Source: CAVPGP01 sp963718065
Lineage (GTDB): Bacteria; Actinomycetota; Thermoleophilia; Gaiellales; Gaiellaceae
Length of the DNA: 64,000 nt
NCBI GenBank assembly: GCA_963718065.1
Contig: CAVQYE010000007.1
Coordinates: 1-64,000 of the forward strand
Direction of reading: 5' to 3'
Positions 28,216 to 37,778 of this stretch are shown here, piece by piece. Position 1 is the stretch's first letter, and the number at the start of each line of letters is the position of its first letter. A model generated the notes under the pieces. It was not told where the DNA came from. It did no database searches and saw only the letters and a list, made by a program, of their open reading frames with translations. The position numbers and the translations under genes were made by a program.

Positions 28216-29188
28216 TCACAGGCTGGCGGCGAGGCGGCCCGCCGCGAAGGCGGCGGCGTAGAACCACGGCTCGTCGTCCGGCCCGCGGCCCATGTGGGAG
28301 AGCGGTAGGCCGTCGCACGCTTCCCGCCAGCCGCTCGCGTCCACCTCGTGCGCTCCCACCGGCACGGGCTCGTAGCCGGCGGGCCACGCCAGCTCGACCT
28401 TGCCGAGGCAAAGCGCGAGCGCCGTCCGCGTGTGATGCGACAGCCCCTGGTGCCGCTCACGCGGATCGGCCTCGGAGATGCGCGGCGCGATCACCGGGCG
28501 GCCGCCGAGCGCCGACGCAGCGTTCGCCGCCACGACCGCCGCGACGCCGCCGTGGCCGAGCGGGGACGCCGTGCCGACGATGCCGGGCCCGACCGAGCAG
28601 ACGACGGCGTCGAAGCCACGGGCCTTCGCCCACGCGAGCGCGGACCACGGGTTCACGCACTCGACGTCGCCGTCCAGGCAGGCGCCCACCGACACGGTCG
28701 CCTCGACGAGGCCCCGCGTCTTCAGCGCCCGCACCGCGTCGGAGAGCGAGACCGGCAGCGCACCTCCCTCCAGCTGCACGTACGCGACGCGCCGTCCCGC
28801 GAGCGCCGCACAGACCGGAACCAGCTGCGAGTGGAGCGAGCAGCAGACGACCGGCAGGCCGGCGAGCGACTCCGCGAGCGGGCCGTCCTCCTCCCCGTGG
28901 CGCACGGCCGACTGCAACGGCGTGTACGGAAGCTTCGTCACGTGCGCGCCCGGCCGGCGCCGGCAGCTCGAGGCCCCGCGTCAGGTTCGCGTACACCACG
29001 TCGAAGCCGCCCGACCCGAGCTCGAGCTCACGGGCCTGGACGTTGACGATCACCTCGTCGCGCTCCTCAACCGGCCCGGTCAGCCGCGGGTACGCGATGC
29101 ACGGGACGCCGTCGACCTCGAGCCGGACGAGCTCCTCGTGACGCTCGACGACCGCGGTAACGGTGCCGCGCCTAAGCGAGAGCGGCAT
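28216..29188 (-). CDS. DUF3866 family protein (one frameshift near 28,955)
   Basis: Conserved actinobacterial protein of unknown function. ATG at 29188 gives MPLSLRRGTVTAVVERHEEL and an OB-like strand set (VRLEVDGVPCIAYPRLTGPVEERDEV), then PYTPLQSAVRHGEE, LPVVCCSLHSQLVPVCAALAG, PVSLSDAVRALKTRGLV and SVGPGIVGTASPLGHGG. About 324 residues. It overlaps the end of the peptidase T-like gene by 17 nt, implying co-translation. The GPG(I/V)xGTxSxxGH motif resembles a nucleotide- or phosphate-binding loop, but no activity is established. Confidence 0.8.
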
Positions 29189-30297
29189 CGACGAGCGCCA
29201 GCGTCACGTCCACCATCCGGTCGAGATCCTCGACCGCGATCCGCTCCTCGGGCGTGTGGATGTCCATCATCCCGTTCGCGAGATTCACGCAGGCGAGGCC
29301 GCGCTCGTTGAAGACATTCGCGTCGGCGCCCCCACCCGAGAGGGCGAACGACGGCGTCACGCCGACGGCCTCCAGCGCCTGGACGGCGAGCAAGACCGCC
29401 CGGTCGTCCCGCCGGAACCGATAGCCGCGATAGCTCCGCCTCACCTGGGTCTCGACCTCGCACTCGGCGACCCCGGCGGCGAACGTGAACGCGTCGAGCA
29501 TCTCCTGGACGAGCGCGGCGAGCTTCTGCTCGTCCTGCGAGCGCGCCTCGGCGGTGAAGGTGCACCACTCCGGCACGATGTTCGTCGCCGTGCCGCCGCT
29601 GATCGTGCCGACGTTCGCGGTCGTCTCCTCGTCGATCCGCCCCAGCCTGAGGTCGGCGATCGCCCGCGCCGCCGCCGCGATCGCCGAGCGTCCTTCCTCG
29701 GGGTACATGCCCGCATGCGCCGCCCGGCCGTGGAAGCGCACCTCCAGCGAGTGTGCGTTCGGGGCGCCGAGAATCACCTCGCCGATCGGGCCCGCCTGGT
29801 CGTACACGTAGCCGGTCCGCGCGATGCAGCCGCGAGGCGTCGAACGCATAGGCGCCGCGCAGGCCGACCTCCTCCTTCGGTGTGAACAGGAGCTCGATGC
29901 CGGCGTGCGGCCGCGACTCCTCGACGATGCGCCGCACCGCCTCGACCATCGAGACGACGGCGGCCTTGTTGTCGGCGCCGAGAATCGTGCCGGCGCCGTT
30001 CCGCACGACTCCCTCGTCCACGACCGGCTCGATCGGCCCCTCCGGCGGCACCGTGTCGAGGTGGGCGCAGAAGAAGAGCGCCTCCCCCTCGGCGGTCGGC
30101 GCGAGCCGGGCCAGCAGATTGCCCGCGTTCGACTCGATCTCGGCGCCGGCGCCGTCCTCGTCGACGGCGATCCCGAGGCCCTCCAGCTCGGCCGTCACCC
30201 GGTCGGCGACGACCCGTTCCCTGCCGGGCGGGCTCGGCAGCGACGCCAGCTCCAGGAACAGCTCGAGCGTGCCGTTTTGAGTAGGAATTTCTGTCAA
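29172..30297 (-). CDS. Peptidase T-like M20 metallopeptidase (one frameshift near 29,830)
   Basis: Zinc aminotripeptidase-type enzyme. TTG at 30297 opens (M)TEIPTQNGTLELFLELASLPSPPGRE. Metal ligands: FFCAHLDTVPPEG (HxD), GADNKAAVVSMVEA (bridging Asp), FTPKEEVGLRGAYAFD (Glu pair). Dimerisation domain LEVRFHGRAAHAGMYPEEG, then GGADANVFNERG and GMMDIHTPEERI. About 375 residues. The frame jump between YAFDASRL and RTGYVYDQAGP is a likely error. Divergent from the PAS gene, start codons almost touching, which points to leaderless transcripts. Confidence 0.83.
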
Positions 30298-30317
30298 AAG
30301 TGGTACCTTTACGACTT

Positions 30318-30677
30318 GTGAATCGGGGCCAAGCCCTCATCCAAGCCGGTCTGCTGGGGGAGGCGCTGGAAGACGGCCCCGTCGCGATCTTCGTCGCCGA
30401 CGAGCATATGCGCTACATCGCCGTGAACGCCTACGCCTGCGATCTGCTCGGCTACACCCGCGACGAGCTGCTCGAGCTGACCATCGCCGACGTCGCAAGC
30501 CCGGGTGCCGAGCAAGACTTCAGCGACTTCATGGCGGGAGCCCAGCGCCTCGGCTCCTACGAGCTCCGCCGCAAGGACGGGACGACGTTCACGCTCCGCT
30601 ACATCGCCAGCGAGACGACGGTCGCGGGCATGCAGATGTTCGTCTCCGTCGGCCGCCCGGTCGACTCGCCCCAGTAA
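30318..30677 (+). CDS. Stand-alone PAS-domain protein
   Basis: About 119 residues consisting of one PAS fold: EDGPVAIFVADEHMRYIAVNAYACDLLGYTRDELLELTIADV followed by YELRRKDGTTFTLRYIASETTVAG. No output domain is fused, so it must signal by partner binding or be a small-molecule or redox sensor. A GTG at 30318 fits the domain edge; an in-frame GTG at 30300 would add six residues but collides with the divergent gene. Convergent with pyrG. Confidence 0.82.
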   Translation: MNRGQALIQAGLLGEALEDGPVAIFVADEHMRYIAVNAYACDLLGYTRDELLELTIADVASPGAEQDFSDFMAGAQRLGSYELRRKDGTTFTLRYIASETTVAGMQMFVSVGRPVDSPQ

Positions 30678-30686
30678 ACCGACGCG

Positions 30687-32321
30687 CTAGACCGCGACGC
30701 GCGAGCCGGACCTGCTCCGTGCGCGGACGAGCGCGGCGCCGACGAACTCGCGGAAGAGCGGCGCCGGCCGCGTCGGCCGGGACTTGAACTCGGGATGGAA
30801 CTGGCTGGCCACGAACCAGGGATGGTCCGGCAGCTCGATGATCTCGACGAGCCGACCTTCCTGGAATGTCCCCGAGATGACGAGCCCGCCGTCGACGAGG
30901 CGCTGACGAAACGCGTTGTTGACCTCGTAGCGGTGACGGTGGCGCTCCGAAATCACCGATTCGTCGTCGTAGACCTCGCGCGTGCGAGTGCCGTCGACGA
31001 GCTCGACCGCCTGCGCGCCGAGGCGCATCGTCCCGCCGAGATCCTCGACCTCCTTCTGCTCCGGAAGCAGGTCGATCACCGCGTAGGGCGTCTCGGGATC
31101 CATCTCCGTCGAGTTCGCGCCTTCGAGCCCGCAAACGTGGCGCGCGAACTCCGAGACGGCGACGTGCATGCCGAGGCAGATGCCGAGGTACGGGATCTCC
31201 CGCTCGCGCGCGACGCGGCAGGCGGTGATCTTGCCCTCCCAGCCGCGTGAGCCGAAGCCGCCGGGCACCAGCACGCCGTCGACCTGCTCGAGCTCGCGGG
31301 TGGCCTCCTCGAGGGACATGTTCTCCGCGTCGACCCAGCGCACGTTCACATGGCAGCCGTGGTGGATGCCTGCGTGCTTCAGCGCCTCGTGCACCGAGAG
31401 GTAGGCGTCGTGCAGCTTCACGTACTTGCCGACGAGCGCGATCTGGACCGTCGTGTCGCGATGGTCGAGGCGTTCGATCAGGTCGTCCCACTCGCCGAGG
31501 TCCGCCTCGCCGCCGGGCAGCCCGAGCTTCTCGCAGACCAGGCGGTCGAGGCCCTGCTCCTGCAGCGCCTTCGGCACGAGGTACACATCGGCCACGTCGA
31601 TCGCCGAGACGACTGCCTCGACGTCGACGTCCGCGAAGAGCGCGATCTTGTCGCGGATGTCGGTGCCGAGCGACTCGGTGGAGCGGCACACGAGGATGTC
31701 CGGGTGGATACCGATCCGGCGCAGCTCGTTGACCGAGTGCTGGGTCGGCTTGGTCTTCAGCTCGCCGGCGGTGCTGATGTACGGGACGAGCGTGACGTGG
31801 ATGTAGAGGACGTTCTCGGGGCCGGCCTCGCGACGGAACTGACGGATCGCCTCCAGGAACGGCTGCGACTCGATGTCGCCGACCGTCCCGCCGATCTCGG
31901 AGATGACGACGTCGGTGTCGGTGTGCTCGGCGACGGACCGGATGCGCGCCTTGATCTCGTTCGTCACGTGCGGAATCACCTGCACGGTCGAGCCGAGGAA
32001 CTCGCCCTTCCGCTCGCGGCGCAGGACGCGGTCCCAGACGCCACCGGCGGTGTGGTTCGCAGCCTTCGAGAGGTTCTCGTCGATGAAGCGCTCGTAGTGG
32101 CCGATGTCGAGATCCGTCTCGGCGCCGTCCTCGGTGACGAAGACCTCGCCGTGCTGGAACGGGCTCATCGTCCCCGGGTCGACGTTCAGGTAGGGATCGA
32201 ACTTCTGTGCCTGCACCTTCAGGCCCCGCGCCTTCAGGAGGCGGCCGAGCGACGCGGCGGTGATCCCCTTGCCGAGCGACGAGACGACACCGCCCGTGAC
32301 GAAGACGTACTTCGTACTCAT
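30687..32321 (-). CDS. pyrG: CTP synthase
   Basis: Makes CTP from UTP, ATP and glutamine. Intact, 544 residues. The synthetase domain begins MSTKYVFVTGGVVSSLGKGITAASLG with the P-loop, PYLNVDPGTMSPFQHGEVFVT and EIGGTVGDIES. The glutaminase domain has the nucleophile in LGICLGMHVAVSEFARHV and the His-Glu pair in SQFHPEFKSRP. ATG overlaps the stop of the glycosyltransferase gene (ATGA). Last gene of the tlyA-to-pyrG run, the position it has in mycobacteria. Confidence 0.96.
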   Translation of the reverse strand: MSTKYVFVTGGVVSSLGKGITAASLGRLLKARGLKVQAQKFDPYLNVDPGTMSPFQHGEVFVTEDGAETDLDIGHYERFIDENLSKAANHTAGGVWDRVLRRERKGEFLGSTVQVIPHVTNEIKARIRSVAEHTDTDVVISEIGGTVGDIESQPFLEAIRQFRREAGPENVLYIHVTLVPYISTAGELKTKPTQHSVNELRRIGIHPDILVCRSTESLGTDIRDKIALFADVDVEAVVSAIDVADVYLVPKALQEQGLDRLVCEKLGLPGGEADLGEWDDLIERLDHRDTTVQIALVGKYVKLHDAYLSVHEALKHAGIHHGCHVNVRWVDAENMSLEEATRELEQVDGVLVPGGFGSRGWEGKITACRVAREREIPYLGICLGMHVAVSEFARHVCGLEGANSTEMDPETPYAVIDLLPEQKEVEDLGGTMRLGAQAVELVDGTRTREVYDDESVISERHRHRYEVNNAFRQRLVDGGLVISGTFQEGRLVEIIELPDHPWFVASQFHPEFKSRPTRPAPLFREFVGAALVRARSRSGSRVAV

Positions 32322-33517
32322 GCGCGCCTCCCCAGGCGATCGAGATCCGACAGGACGGGCGTCCGCTCGATCAGGGCGCCGACAGAGCGGCGTTCGCCAA
32401 AAGCGGTGAGTCCGGCGAGCGCAACGATGGCTGCAATCCGGCCTCTGTCCGTGAGACGACTCACGGAACGCAAGCCTAGCATGGCCCCCAGCGCGTTCGA
32501 CCCCGAATCACCCAGCATCGCCATCTCTCGAAGATCGTAGGGAAGGAACAGGACGGCTCCCGTCACGGGCGCGTCGAGGGCGATCGCGGCTACGAGGTAC
32601 GCCTTCAGCGCCCGCCCCGGACGCGTGTCGAGCTGGTTGAGGAAATTCGCCGCCAGGCCGACGAGCAGGCCGCCCGAGATGCTGCGCGTGCGCCAGGCGC
32701 CGTAGAGCGGGATGCCGACGAGCTTGAGCGTGCCCGTGGACACTCCCTTGCGGACGTGCCCGCGGAAGCCCCGCTCCGGGCCCGACCAGATGTCGTCCGC
32801 GAGCCCGATCGCCGCCACGACGGGGACGCGCGTGCCGAGCAGCCAGCCCGCGAGCGGGACCCGCAGCCCGCGGTGGTTCACGGCCAGCGGCCCGGCGCCG
32901 AGCAGCAGGTCGACGAGCTGCCTGCCGCGATGCGCGAAGCCGGCGACGTCGCGGCCGGTGGCGCGGTGCGCCAGCTCCAGCTCGATCTCCTCCACGCGGA
33001 GCCCCGCGCGGGCCGCGTCGATGGTCGCGCGCACCTCGCAGCCGAAGCCCGGAGCCAGCGGGAAGACCGCCGCTCTGGCCCGGGGCGAGTACGCGCGCTG
33101 GCCTGAGAGCGGCTCCCGCACGTCGATGCCGCCGAGCCTGCGGATCAGCTCCCGGCCGATGCGCTTCGCAAGCCCGAAGCCGCCGCCCTGCCTGCGCGCG
33201 AACGCGGCGACCGCGAGGTCGGCGTCCGTCTCCAGCAGCGGCTCGAGCCCACCGCGGAGATCGGCGTCGACGAGCAGCAGCCGCCCGGGCGGCGCCACCC
33301 GCTCGGCTGCCGACAGGGCCTGTCCCTTGCCACGGGCGGGCAGCCGGAGGACGAACGCCCCGGCGGCCTCTGCCTCGTCGGCGGTGTTGTCGCGCGAGCC
33401 GTCGTCGGCGACGATCACCTCGGCATCCGGGAACGTTCTCCGGAGCAGCTCGACGGTCGGACCGATGCGTCCCGACTCGTCACGCGCGGCGACGAGGATC
33501 GTCAGCGGCTCAACCAC
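32318..33517 (-). CDS. GT2 glycosyltransferase fused to a short MraY/WecA-like domain
   Basis: 399 residues from a GTG overlapping the steB/mctB stop. Residues 1 to about 230 are a GT-A fold: LTILVAARDESGRIGPTVELL, VIVADDGSRDNT, metal site LLVDADLRGG, REPLSGQRAYSPRARAAV. The rest is membrane-embedded and MraY-like: VNHRGLRVPLAGWLL, GLADDIWSGPERGFRGH, LAANFLNQLDTRPGRALK and MLGDSGSNALGAMLG, matching the DD, NxxNxxD and GDxGS motifs of polyprenyl-phosphate sugar-phosphate transferases, but only about half the usual length. Probably works on an envelope polyprenol-linked glycan. Coupled to pyrG. Confidence 0.78.
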   Translation of the reverse strand: MVEPLTILVAARDESGRIGPTVELLRRTFPDAEVIVADDGSRDNTADEAEAAGAFVLRLPARGKGQALSAAERVAPPGRLLLVDADLRGGLEPLLETDADLAVAAFARRQGGGFGLAKRIGRELIRRLGGIDVREPLSGQRAYSPRARAAVFPLAPGFGCEVRATIDAARAGLRVEEIELELAHRATGRDVAGFAHRGRQLVDLLLGAGPLAVNHRGLRVPLAGWLLGTRVPVVAAIGLADDIWSGPERGFRGHVRKGVSTGTLKLVGIPLYGAWRTRSISGGLLVGLAANFLNQLDTRPGRALKAYLVAAIALDAPVTGAVLFLPYDLREMAMLGDSGSNALGAMLGLRSVSRLTDRGRIAAIVALAGLTAFGERRSVGALIERTPVLSDLDRLGRRA

Positions 33518-34391
33518 TCGTCGTCGTGGTGACGGCCTGCACCGGTGGCAGCAGCGCGGTGGCGTCCTTCTTGACGCCGTACTTCCCCTCGGCGCCGCCC
33601 GCGAGCAGCGTCGCGAGCGCGAGCCGGCCCACCGGGGTCTCGACGTCGTCGACACTCGAGAGGCTCGCACGGTCCCAGACCGCGATCGCCGACGGCTTGG
33701 CATCGGTCGTCTCGACACCGACGACAGGCACACCGGCGGTGCCGAGCCCGTGGTACAGCCCGTCGAGCAAGCGCGCCGTCGTTCCGCGCTGCGGGCTGGC
33801 CGTTCGCAGGACGACGACGGCGTCGGCGGGGAGCAGGCGGCCCTGCTTCTCCGAGAGCAGCTGCCCCGAAAGGAGGTCCCAGAGCGGCGTCTTCCCGCCG
33901 GCGGCGAGCTCCTGGGCGAGCTTCTTCCCCAGCTCGGTCAGCCACTTGGTCCCCGCCACCGTCGCGAGCCCGGGATGCGACTGCAGCGAGTGGCGAATCG
34001 CGTCGGTGTCCACGGGAACACGGAGGACACGCAGCGAATCGCTGGCGGCGGCGTCCGAGAGCGCGCGCTCGACGCTCTTGTGCGTCCGGCCGCCGGCAGG
34101 ACCGACGACGAGCACGGTCACTTTGCGGCCCTTGAGGCGGTTCGCCATCAGCGGCTCGTAGACTGCTGCGGTGAAAGCGTCGGCGTCGTCCTGCAGCGCT
34201 TTCTGCTCGGACGACTGCTTCGCGGCGGCCTCCACCTGCGCCTTCAGCGCGGCGATCTGGTTCTCCAGCAGTTGCCGCTCGGAGCTGTCGATGATCCCCT
34301 TGCCGGAGATCCCGACGCCGACGACGATGCCGACGACGAGCGCGAGGAAGACGGCCGCCAGCGAGGCGACGTGGTAGCGGAAGTCGAACAC
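33510..34391 (-). CDS. SteB / MctB-type envelope protein (copper transporter family annotation)
   Basis: 293 residues, intact. MFDFRYHVASLAAVFLALVVGIVVG is the family's signature membrane anchor, followed by a coiled coil (SERQLLENQIAALKAQVEAAAKQSSEQKAL) and an extracytoplasmic alpha/beta domain (VTVLVVGPAGG, LLPADAVVVLRTASPQRGTTARLL). Homologues are mycobacterial MctB (Rv1698) and corynebacterial SteB. Here the SteA homologue is nearby in the same run, so a SteA/SteB cell-division-linked envelope role is the better guess than copper transport. Confidence 0.82.
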   Translation of the reverse strand: MFDFRYHVASLAAVFLALVVGIVVGVGISGKGIIDSSERQLLENQIAALKAQVEAAAKQSSEQKALQDDADAFTAAVYEPLMANRLKGRKVTVLVVGPAGGRTHKSVERALSDAAASDSLRVLRVPVDTDAIRHSLQSHPGLATVAGTKWLTELGKKLAQELAAGGKTPLWDLLSGQLLSEKQGRLLPADAVVVLRTASPQRGTTARLLDGLYHGLGTAGVPVVGVETTDAKPSAIAVWDRASLSSVDDVETPVGRLALATLLAGGAEGKYGVKKDATALLPPVQAVTTTTSG

Positions 34392-34393
34392 GG

Positions 34394-34813
34394 CTAGAGC
34401 CTAGACGCCGTGTCGATCAGGGCGTGCAAGCGGGCGAGTGCGTCACGGGGCAGGCGGCGCGCGAAGCCGATGAGCCAGGGGCTCGTCACGGCCAGGCGGG
34501 CGACGGTCGTCCTCCCTGTCGGCTCGAGCGCGAGCTCGACGTCGAGCCGCTGGCGGACGTGGTGCCAGGCGAGCCTCAGCGGCGCGTCGATCTCCCGGAT
34601 CACGACGATGTCCTCGGCGTGGGCGCGCCGAAGCAGCGAGGCGCGGCCCGAGCCGCGGACGGTCCAGCGGGCGCCGGCCGCGAAGCCGCGACGATCCGGC
34701 TCGACGGCTGCGATTCCCGGCCACCAGTCGGCGAGATGGTGCGGCTCGGCGAGGAAGAGCCAGACGTCCTCGACCGGCGCCTGGAGCTCCCGCTCGGCGG
34801 TGGCCGTTGGCAC
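34394..34813 (-). CDS. SRPBCC (START-like) family protein
   Basis: 139 residues with a helix-grip fold: ERELQAPVEDVWLFLAEPHHLADWWPGIAAVEPD, then alternating strands (ARWTVRGSG, IVVIREIDAPLRLAWHHV, VELALEPTGRTTVARLAV) and a long C-terminal helix. This family binds hydrophobic ligands; function unknown here. GTG start at 34813 is only 3 nt from the end of hairpin copy B, so its ribosome-binding region lies inside that element. It interrupts the otherwise conserved steA-steB order. Confidence 0.8.
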   Translation of the reverse strand: MPTATAERELQAPVEDVWLFLAEPHHLADWWPGIAAVEPDRRGFAAGARWTVRGSGRASLLRRAHAEDIVVIREIDAPLRLAWHHVRQRLDVELALEPTGRTTVARLAVTSPWLIGFARRLPRDALARLHALIDTASRL

Positions 34814-34816
34814 CTA

Positions 34817-34980
34817 GAGGCCTGATGTGAAGTTGGGGCACGCACGGCTGGTGGGCCAGACACGGCGCGGCTCAACCGGCTCGGGCTTACCCGTAGTAAC
34901 CACTATGCGCTGCGCCCGATCCGGCCGATCCGCTTGGTCTGGCCCATCCCCGTACGCACCCGAACTCCACATCAAGCCTC
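34817..34980. repeat. 164-nt full-length hairpin element, copy B (inverted relative to copy A)
   Basis: Read on the minus strand it aligns without gaps to copy A at 13950-14113. Ends are GAGGCTTGATG...CATCAGGCCTC. Stem GGGCCAGAC/GTCTGGCCC replaces GCGTCAGAC/GTCTGACGC of copy A (two compensatory pairs), and TAGT/ACTA replaces TAGT/GCTA. The conserved internal ATAGTGGTT.CTACGGGTAAGCCCGAGCCGG core is nearly invariant. It fills the whole gap between the steA stop (34979) and the SRPBCC start (34813). Confidence 0.75.
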
Positions 34981-36097
34981 AGCCAAAGAGCTTCTGCGCG
35001 AGGAGCTCGATCACGCGGCGCAGGCTCGGCGAAAGCGCAATCGCGACGACGATCGCCGCGAGGGCGGCGAGCCAGAGGAGCGCCAGCGGCCAGAGCCCGG
35101 GCCGCTCGCGGACGAGCCGTGACACGCCCTTCGCGTCGACGAGGATCTCCCCCACCTTCAGCCGCGTCACGAACGTCGAGGCCATGCCGGAGCGGTTGCG
35201 CTCCAGGAACTCGACGAGGTTCAGGTGCGTGCCGACGGCCACGATCAACTCAGCGCCCTTCTCGTAGGCCAGCAGAAACGCAATGTCCTCGCTGATCCCG
35301 GGCACACGCACGACGTTGTACGGGACGCCCGCCAGCTCGCACCGGGCCGCGCCGGGCGCCGTGCCGTCGGCGTACGCGTGGACGACGAGCTCCGCGCCGG
35401 AGCGGAGAGTCTCGTCGGTGACCGAGTCCATGTCACCGACGATCACATCCGGCTTGAGCCCTTCCTCCCGCAGCGCGTCCGCGCCGCCGTCGACACCGAT
35501 CAGCACCGGCCGGAAGTCGCGCACGTACGGGCGCACCATCCTCAGGTCGCGCTTGTGCCCGGGCCCGCGGGCGACGACGAGCGCGTGCCGGTCGCGGAAG
35601 CGAGTCTCGAGCGCCGGGAAGTCGACGCCCTCGGCGAGCAGCCGGCCCTCCTCGCGGAGGTAGCGCATCGTGTTCTCCGCGAACTCCTCGAGCGCCTCGG
35701 TGACGCGGCCGCGCTGGTCGTTCAATGCTTTCGAGAGGTCGCGCTCGCCGAGCACGTTGCCGGTCGCGAGGCAGGTGCCGTTGCGGAAGACGCTCGGGCC
35801 GCGGACGGTCAGGAGCTCGCCGTCGTTCACCTGGTCGAAGAGGCCGGCGCCCGGCGCGTCGATCAGGCGCACGCCGCCGCGGACGAGCAGGAGCGGGCCG
35901 GGGTTCGGAAAGCGCCCGGTCTGGCTGTCGGCGACGTTGACGACGACCTGCACGCCCGACTCGAGGAGCTCCTCCGCAGAGACGCGGTCGAGGTCTGCGT
36001 GGTCGATGATCGCGATGTCGGCTGCGCCGAGGCGCCGTGTCAGCACCTTGGTCCGCCTGCCGAGGCGCGCGTTGCCCGTGAACTCGACGAAGCTCAT
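34979..36097 (-). CDS. steA: SteA-like protein (thiamin pyrophosphokinase-like fold, C-terminal TM); in frame with recN
   Basis: Homologue of corynebacterial SteA / mycobacterial Rv1697. MSFVEFTGNARLGRRTKVLTRRL, then LIDAPGAGLFDQVNDGE, a TPK-like nucleotide fold (FRPVLIGVDGGADALREEGLKPDVIVGDMDSVTD), GISEDIAFLLAYEKGAELIVAVGTHLNLVEFLERNRSGMASTF and a C-terminal helix (LWPLALLWLAALAAIVVAIAL). 372 residues if it starts at the ATG at 36097. The upstream recN frame runs into it with no stop, so a RecN-SteA fusion or read-through is possible. Ends at hairpin copy B. Confidence 0.83.
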   Translation of the reverse strand: MSFVEFTGNARLGRRTKVLTRRLGAADIAIIDHADLDRVSAEELLESGVQVVVNVADSQTGRFPNPGPLLLVRGGVRLIDAPGAGLFDQVNDGELLTVRGPSVFRNGTCLATGNVLGERDLSKALNDQRGRVTEALEEFAENTMRYLREEGRLLAEGVDFPALETRFRDRHALVVARGPGHKRDLRMVRPYVRDFRPVLIGVDGGADALREEGLKPDVIVGDMDSVTDETLRSGAELVVHAYADGTAPGAARCELAGVPYNVVRVPGISEDIAFLLAYEKGAELIVAVGTHLNLVEFLERNRSGMASTFVTRLKVGEILVDAKGVSRLVRERPGLWPLALLWLAALAAIVVAIALSPSLRRVIELLAQKLFG

Positions 36098-37732
36098 GCT
36101 GCGGGAGATTGTAGGTTCAGCCGCCAGCGTGGCGAGGAACTCGCGGCCGCCGAGCATGCGCTCGAGCTCGTCGCGGCGCTCGGCGTCGTCCAGCTGCTGG
36201 ATCTGCGTGTGGGTCGGGTCGCCGGCGACCTTCTCGACCCGGAAGTGCCGCTCGGCGAGGTTCGCGATCTGCGGCAGGTGCGTGATCGTCAGCACCTGGG
36301 CATCGAGGCCGCGCAGGAGCTCGCCGACGGCGTTCGCCGTCACACCGCCGATGCCCGCGTCGATCTCGTCGAAGACGATCGTCTCGCCGCCGGCGACCGC
36401 TGCGATCGCGAGCGCAACGCGTGAGAGCTCGCCGCCGGACGCCGTCTCCGCCGCGGGCGCGAACGGGTGGCCGGCGTTGGGCCGGATCAGGAACACCGCC
36501 TCGTCGGCTCCCGTCGGCCCGGCGTCGCGCTCGCGGAGCTCGACGCGGAACTCGCCTTCGCCCATGCCGATGTCGCGCAGGTTCGCCGCGACGGCCTCGG
36601 CGAACGGCTCCGCGGAGTCGCGCCGCGCCTGCGCCAGCTCGGCGTGGAGCTGCGCGACCAGGCGCTCCGCGACGGCGAGCGCTTCGGCGGCGGCCGCGGC
36701 CGGGTCGACGCCCTCGTCGAGCGCCGCGAGCTCCGCTCCGGCCGACGCGGCCAGCGCCAGCAGGTCCTCGTAGGTCTGCGCGCCGAAGCGCCGCTTGGCG
36801 TCGGCGATCCGCTCCAGCTCTCCTTCGAGCTCCTCGAGCGCGCCCGGCTCGGCGTCGAGTGACGCGAGGAAGCCCCGCAGCTCGGCCGCCGTGTCGCGCA
36901 GGCGAAGCTCCGAGTCGCGCAACTCGGCGCCGGCCCGCTCGAGCTCGGGTGCGAGGCGCTCGAGCGGGGCGACCGACCGCTCGGCGGCGGCGATGCGGTC
37001 GAGCGCACCGTCGCCGTCCTCCGGGGTCAGCGCCTCGGCGGCGGCCTGTGCGGCCTCCGCCAACTCGCCGACGTGGCGCAGGCGCTCCCGCCTCGCCCGC
37101 AGGTCGTCTTCCGTCTCCGGCTCGAAGCCGGCCGTCGACTCGACGAGCAGCCGCAGCTCCTCGATTCGCGTCGCCTCGGCCGCGGCGTCGCGGGTCAGCG
37201 CGTCGTGGCGCTTCCTGGCTGCCTGCACGTCCCGCCAGGCCTCACGAGCACGCGTGCGCAGGTCGCCGTTCTCCGCATAGGCATCGAGCACGTCCAGCTG
37301 GTAGCTCGGCCGCGAGAGCCGGCGCTGCTCGAACTGCCCCGACATCGCGAGCAGGCGCTCGACCGCCGCGGCGACGTCCTCCCTCGCCGCAGCGCGGCCC
37401 CACGCATACGCGCGCGTGCGGCCGTCCGGAAAGATGCGCCGCGCCACGACCAGGCCCGGCTCGTCCTCGGGGCGAAGCTCCTCGAGCGCCTGGAGGCTCT
37501 CGTCGTCCAGCAAGCCCTCGGGCACGTCGAACTCCGCCTCGACGTACGCCTCCCGTGCTCCCGCCCCGATCACGGCTGCATCGCCCTTCGCGCCCAGCAG
37601 CAGGCCGATCGCGGACGCGAAGATCGTCTTCCCGGCGCCCGTCTCGCCGGTGATCGCATTCAGTCCCGACGCGAACTCGAGGTCGGCCTCCCGGATGAGG
37701 ACGAGGTTCTCGATGCGGAGCCGGCGAAGCAC
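36098..37732 (-). CDS. recN: DNA repair protein RecN (no stop codon before steA)
   Basis: SMC-like ATPase in double-strand-break repair. MLRRLRIENLVLIREADLEF, Walker A GETGAGKT, two long coiled-coil arms rich in Ala/Glu/Arg, then the ABC signature TASGGELSRVALAI, Walker B ETIVFDEIDAGIGG and the switch LTITHLPQIANLAERHFRVEK. The usual C-terminal ELERMLGG is present near residue 530 and is followed by 15 residues (REFLATLAAEPTISR) that lead without a stop into the SteA methionine. About 545 residues, normal for RecN alone. Confidence 0.92.
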
Positions 37733-37778
37733 GAGCCGATGCTAGCCGGGCGGTCCGACTGTGCCCATCGTCCGTTTT

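Noticed and set aside
30291..30320. TTGACA as a -35 promoter box in the pepT/PAS gap
   Set aside because: On the minus strand TTGACA is the start codon region (TTG ACA) of the peptidase gene, and no matching -10 box stands at the right spacing.
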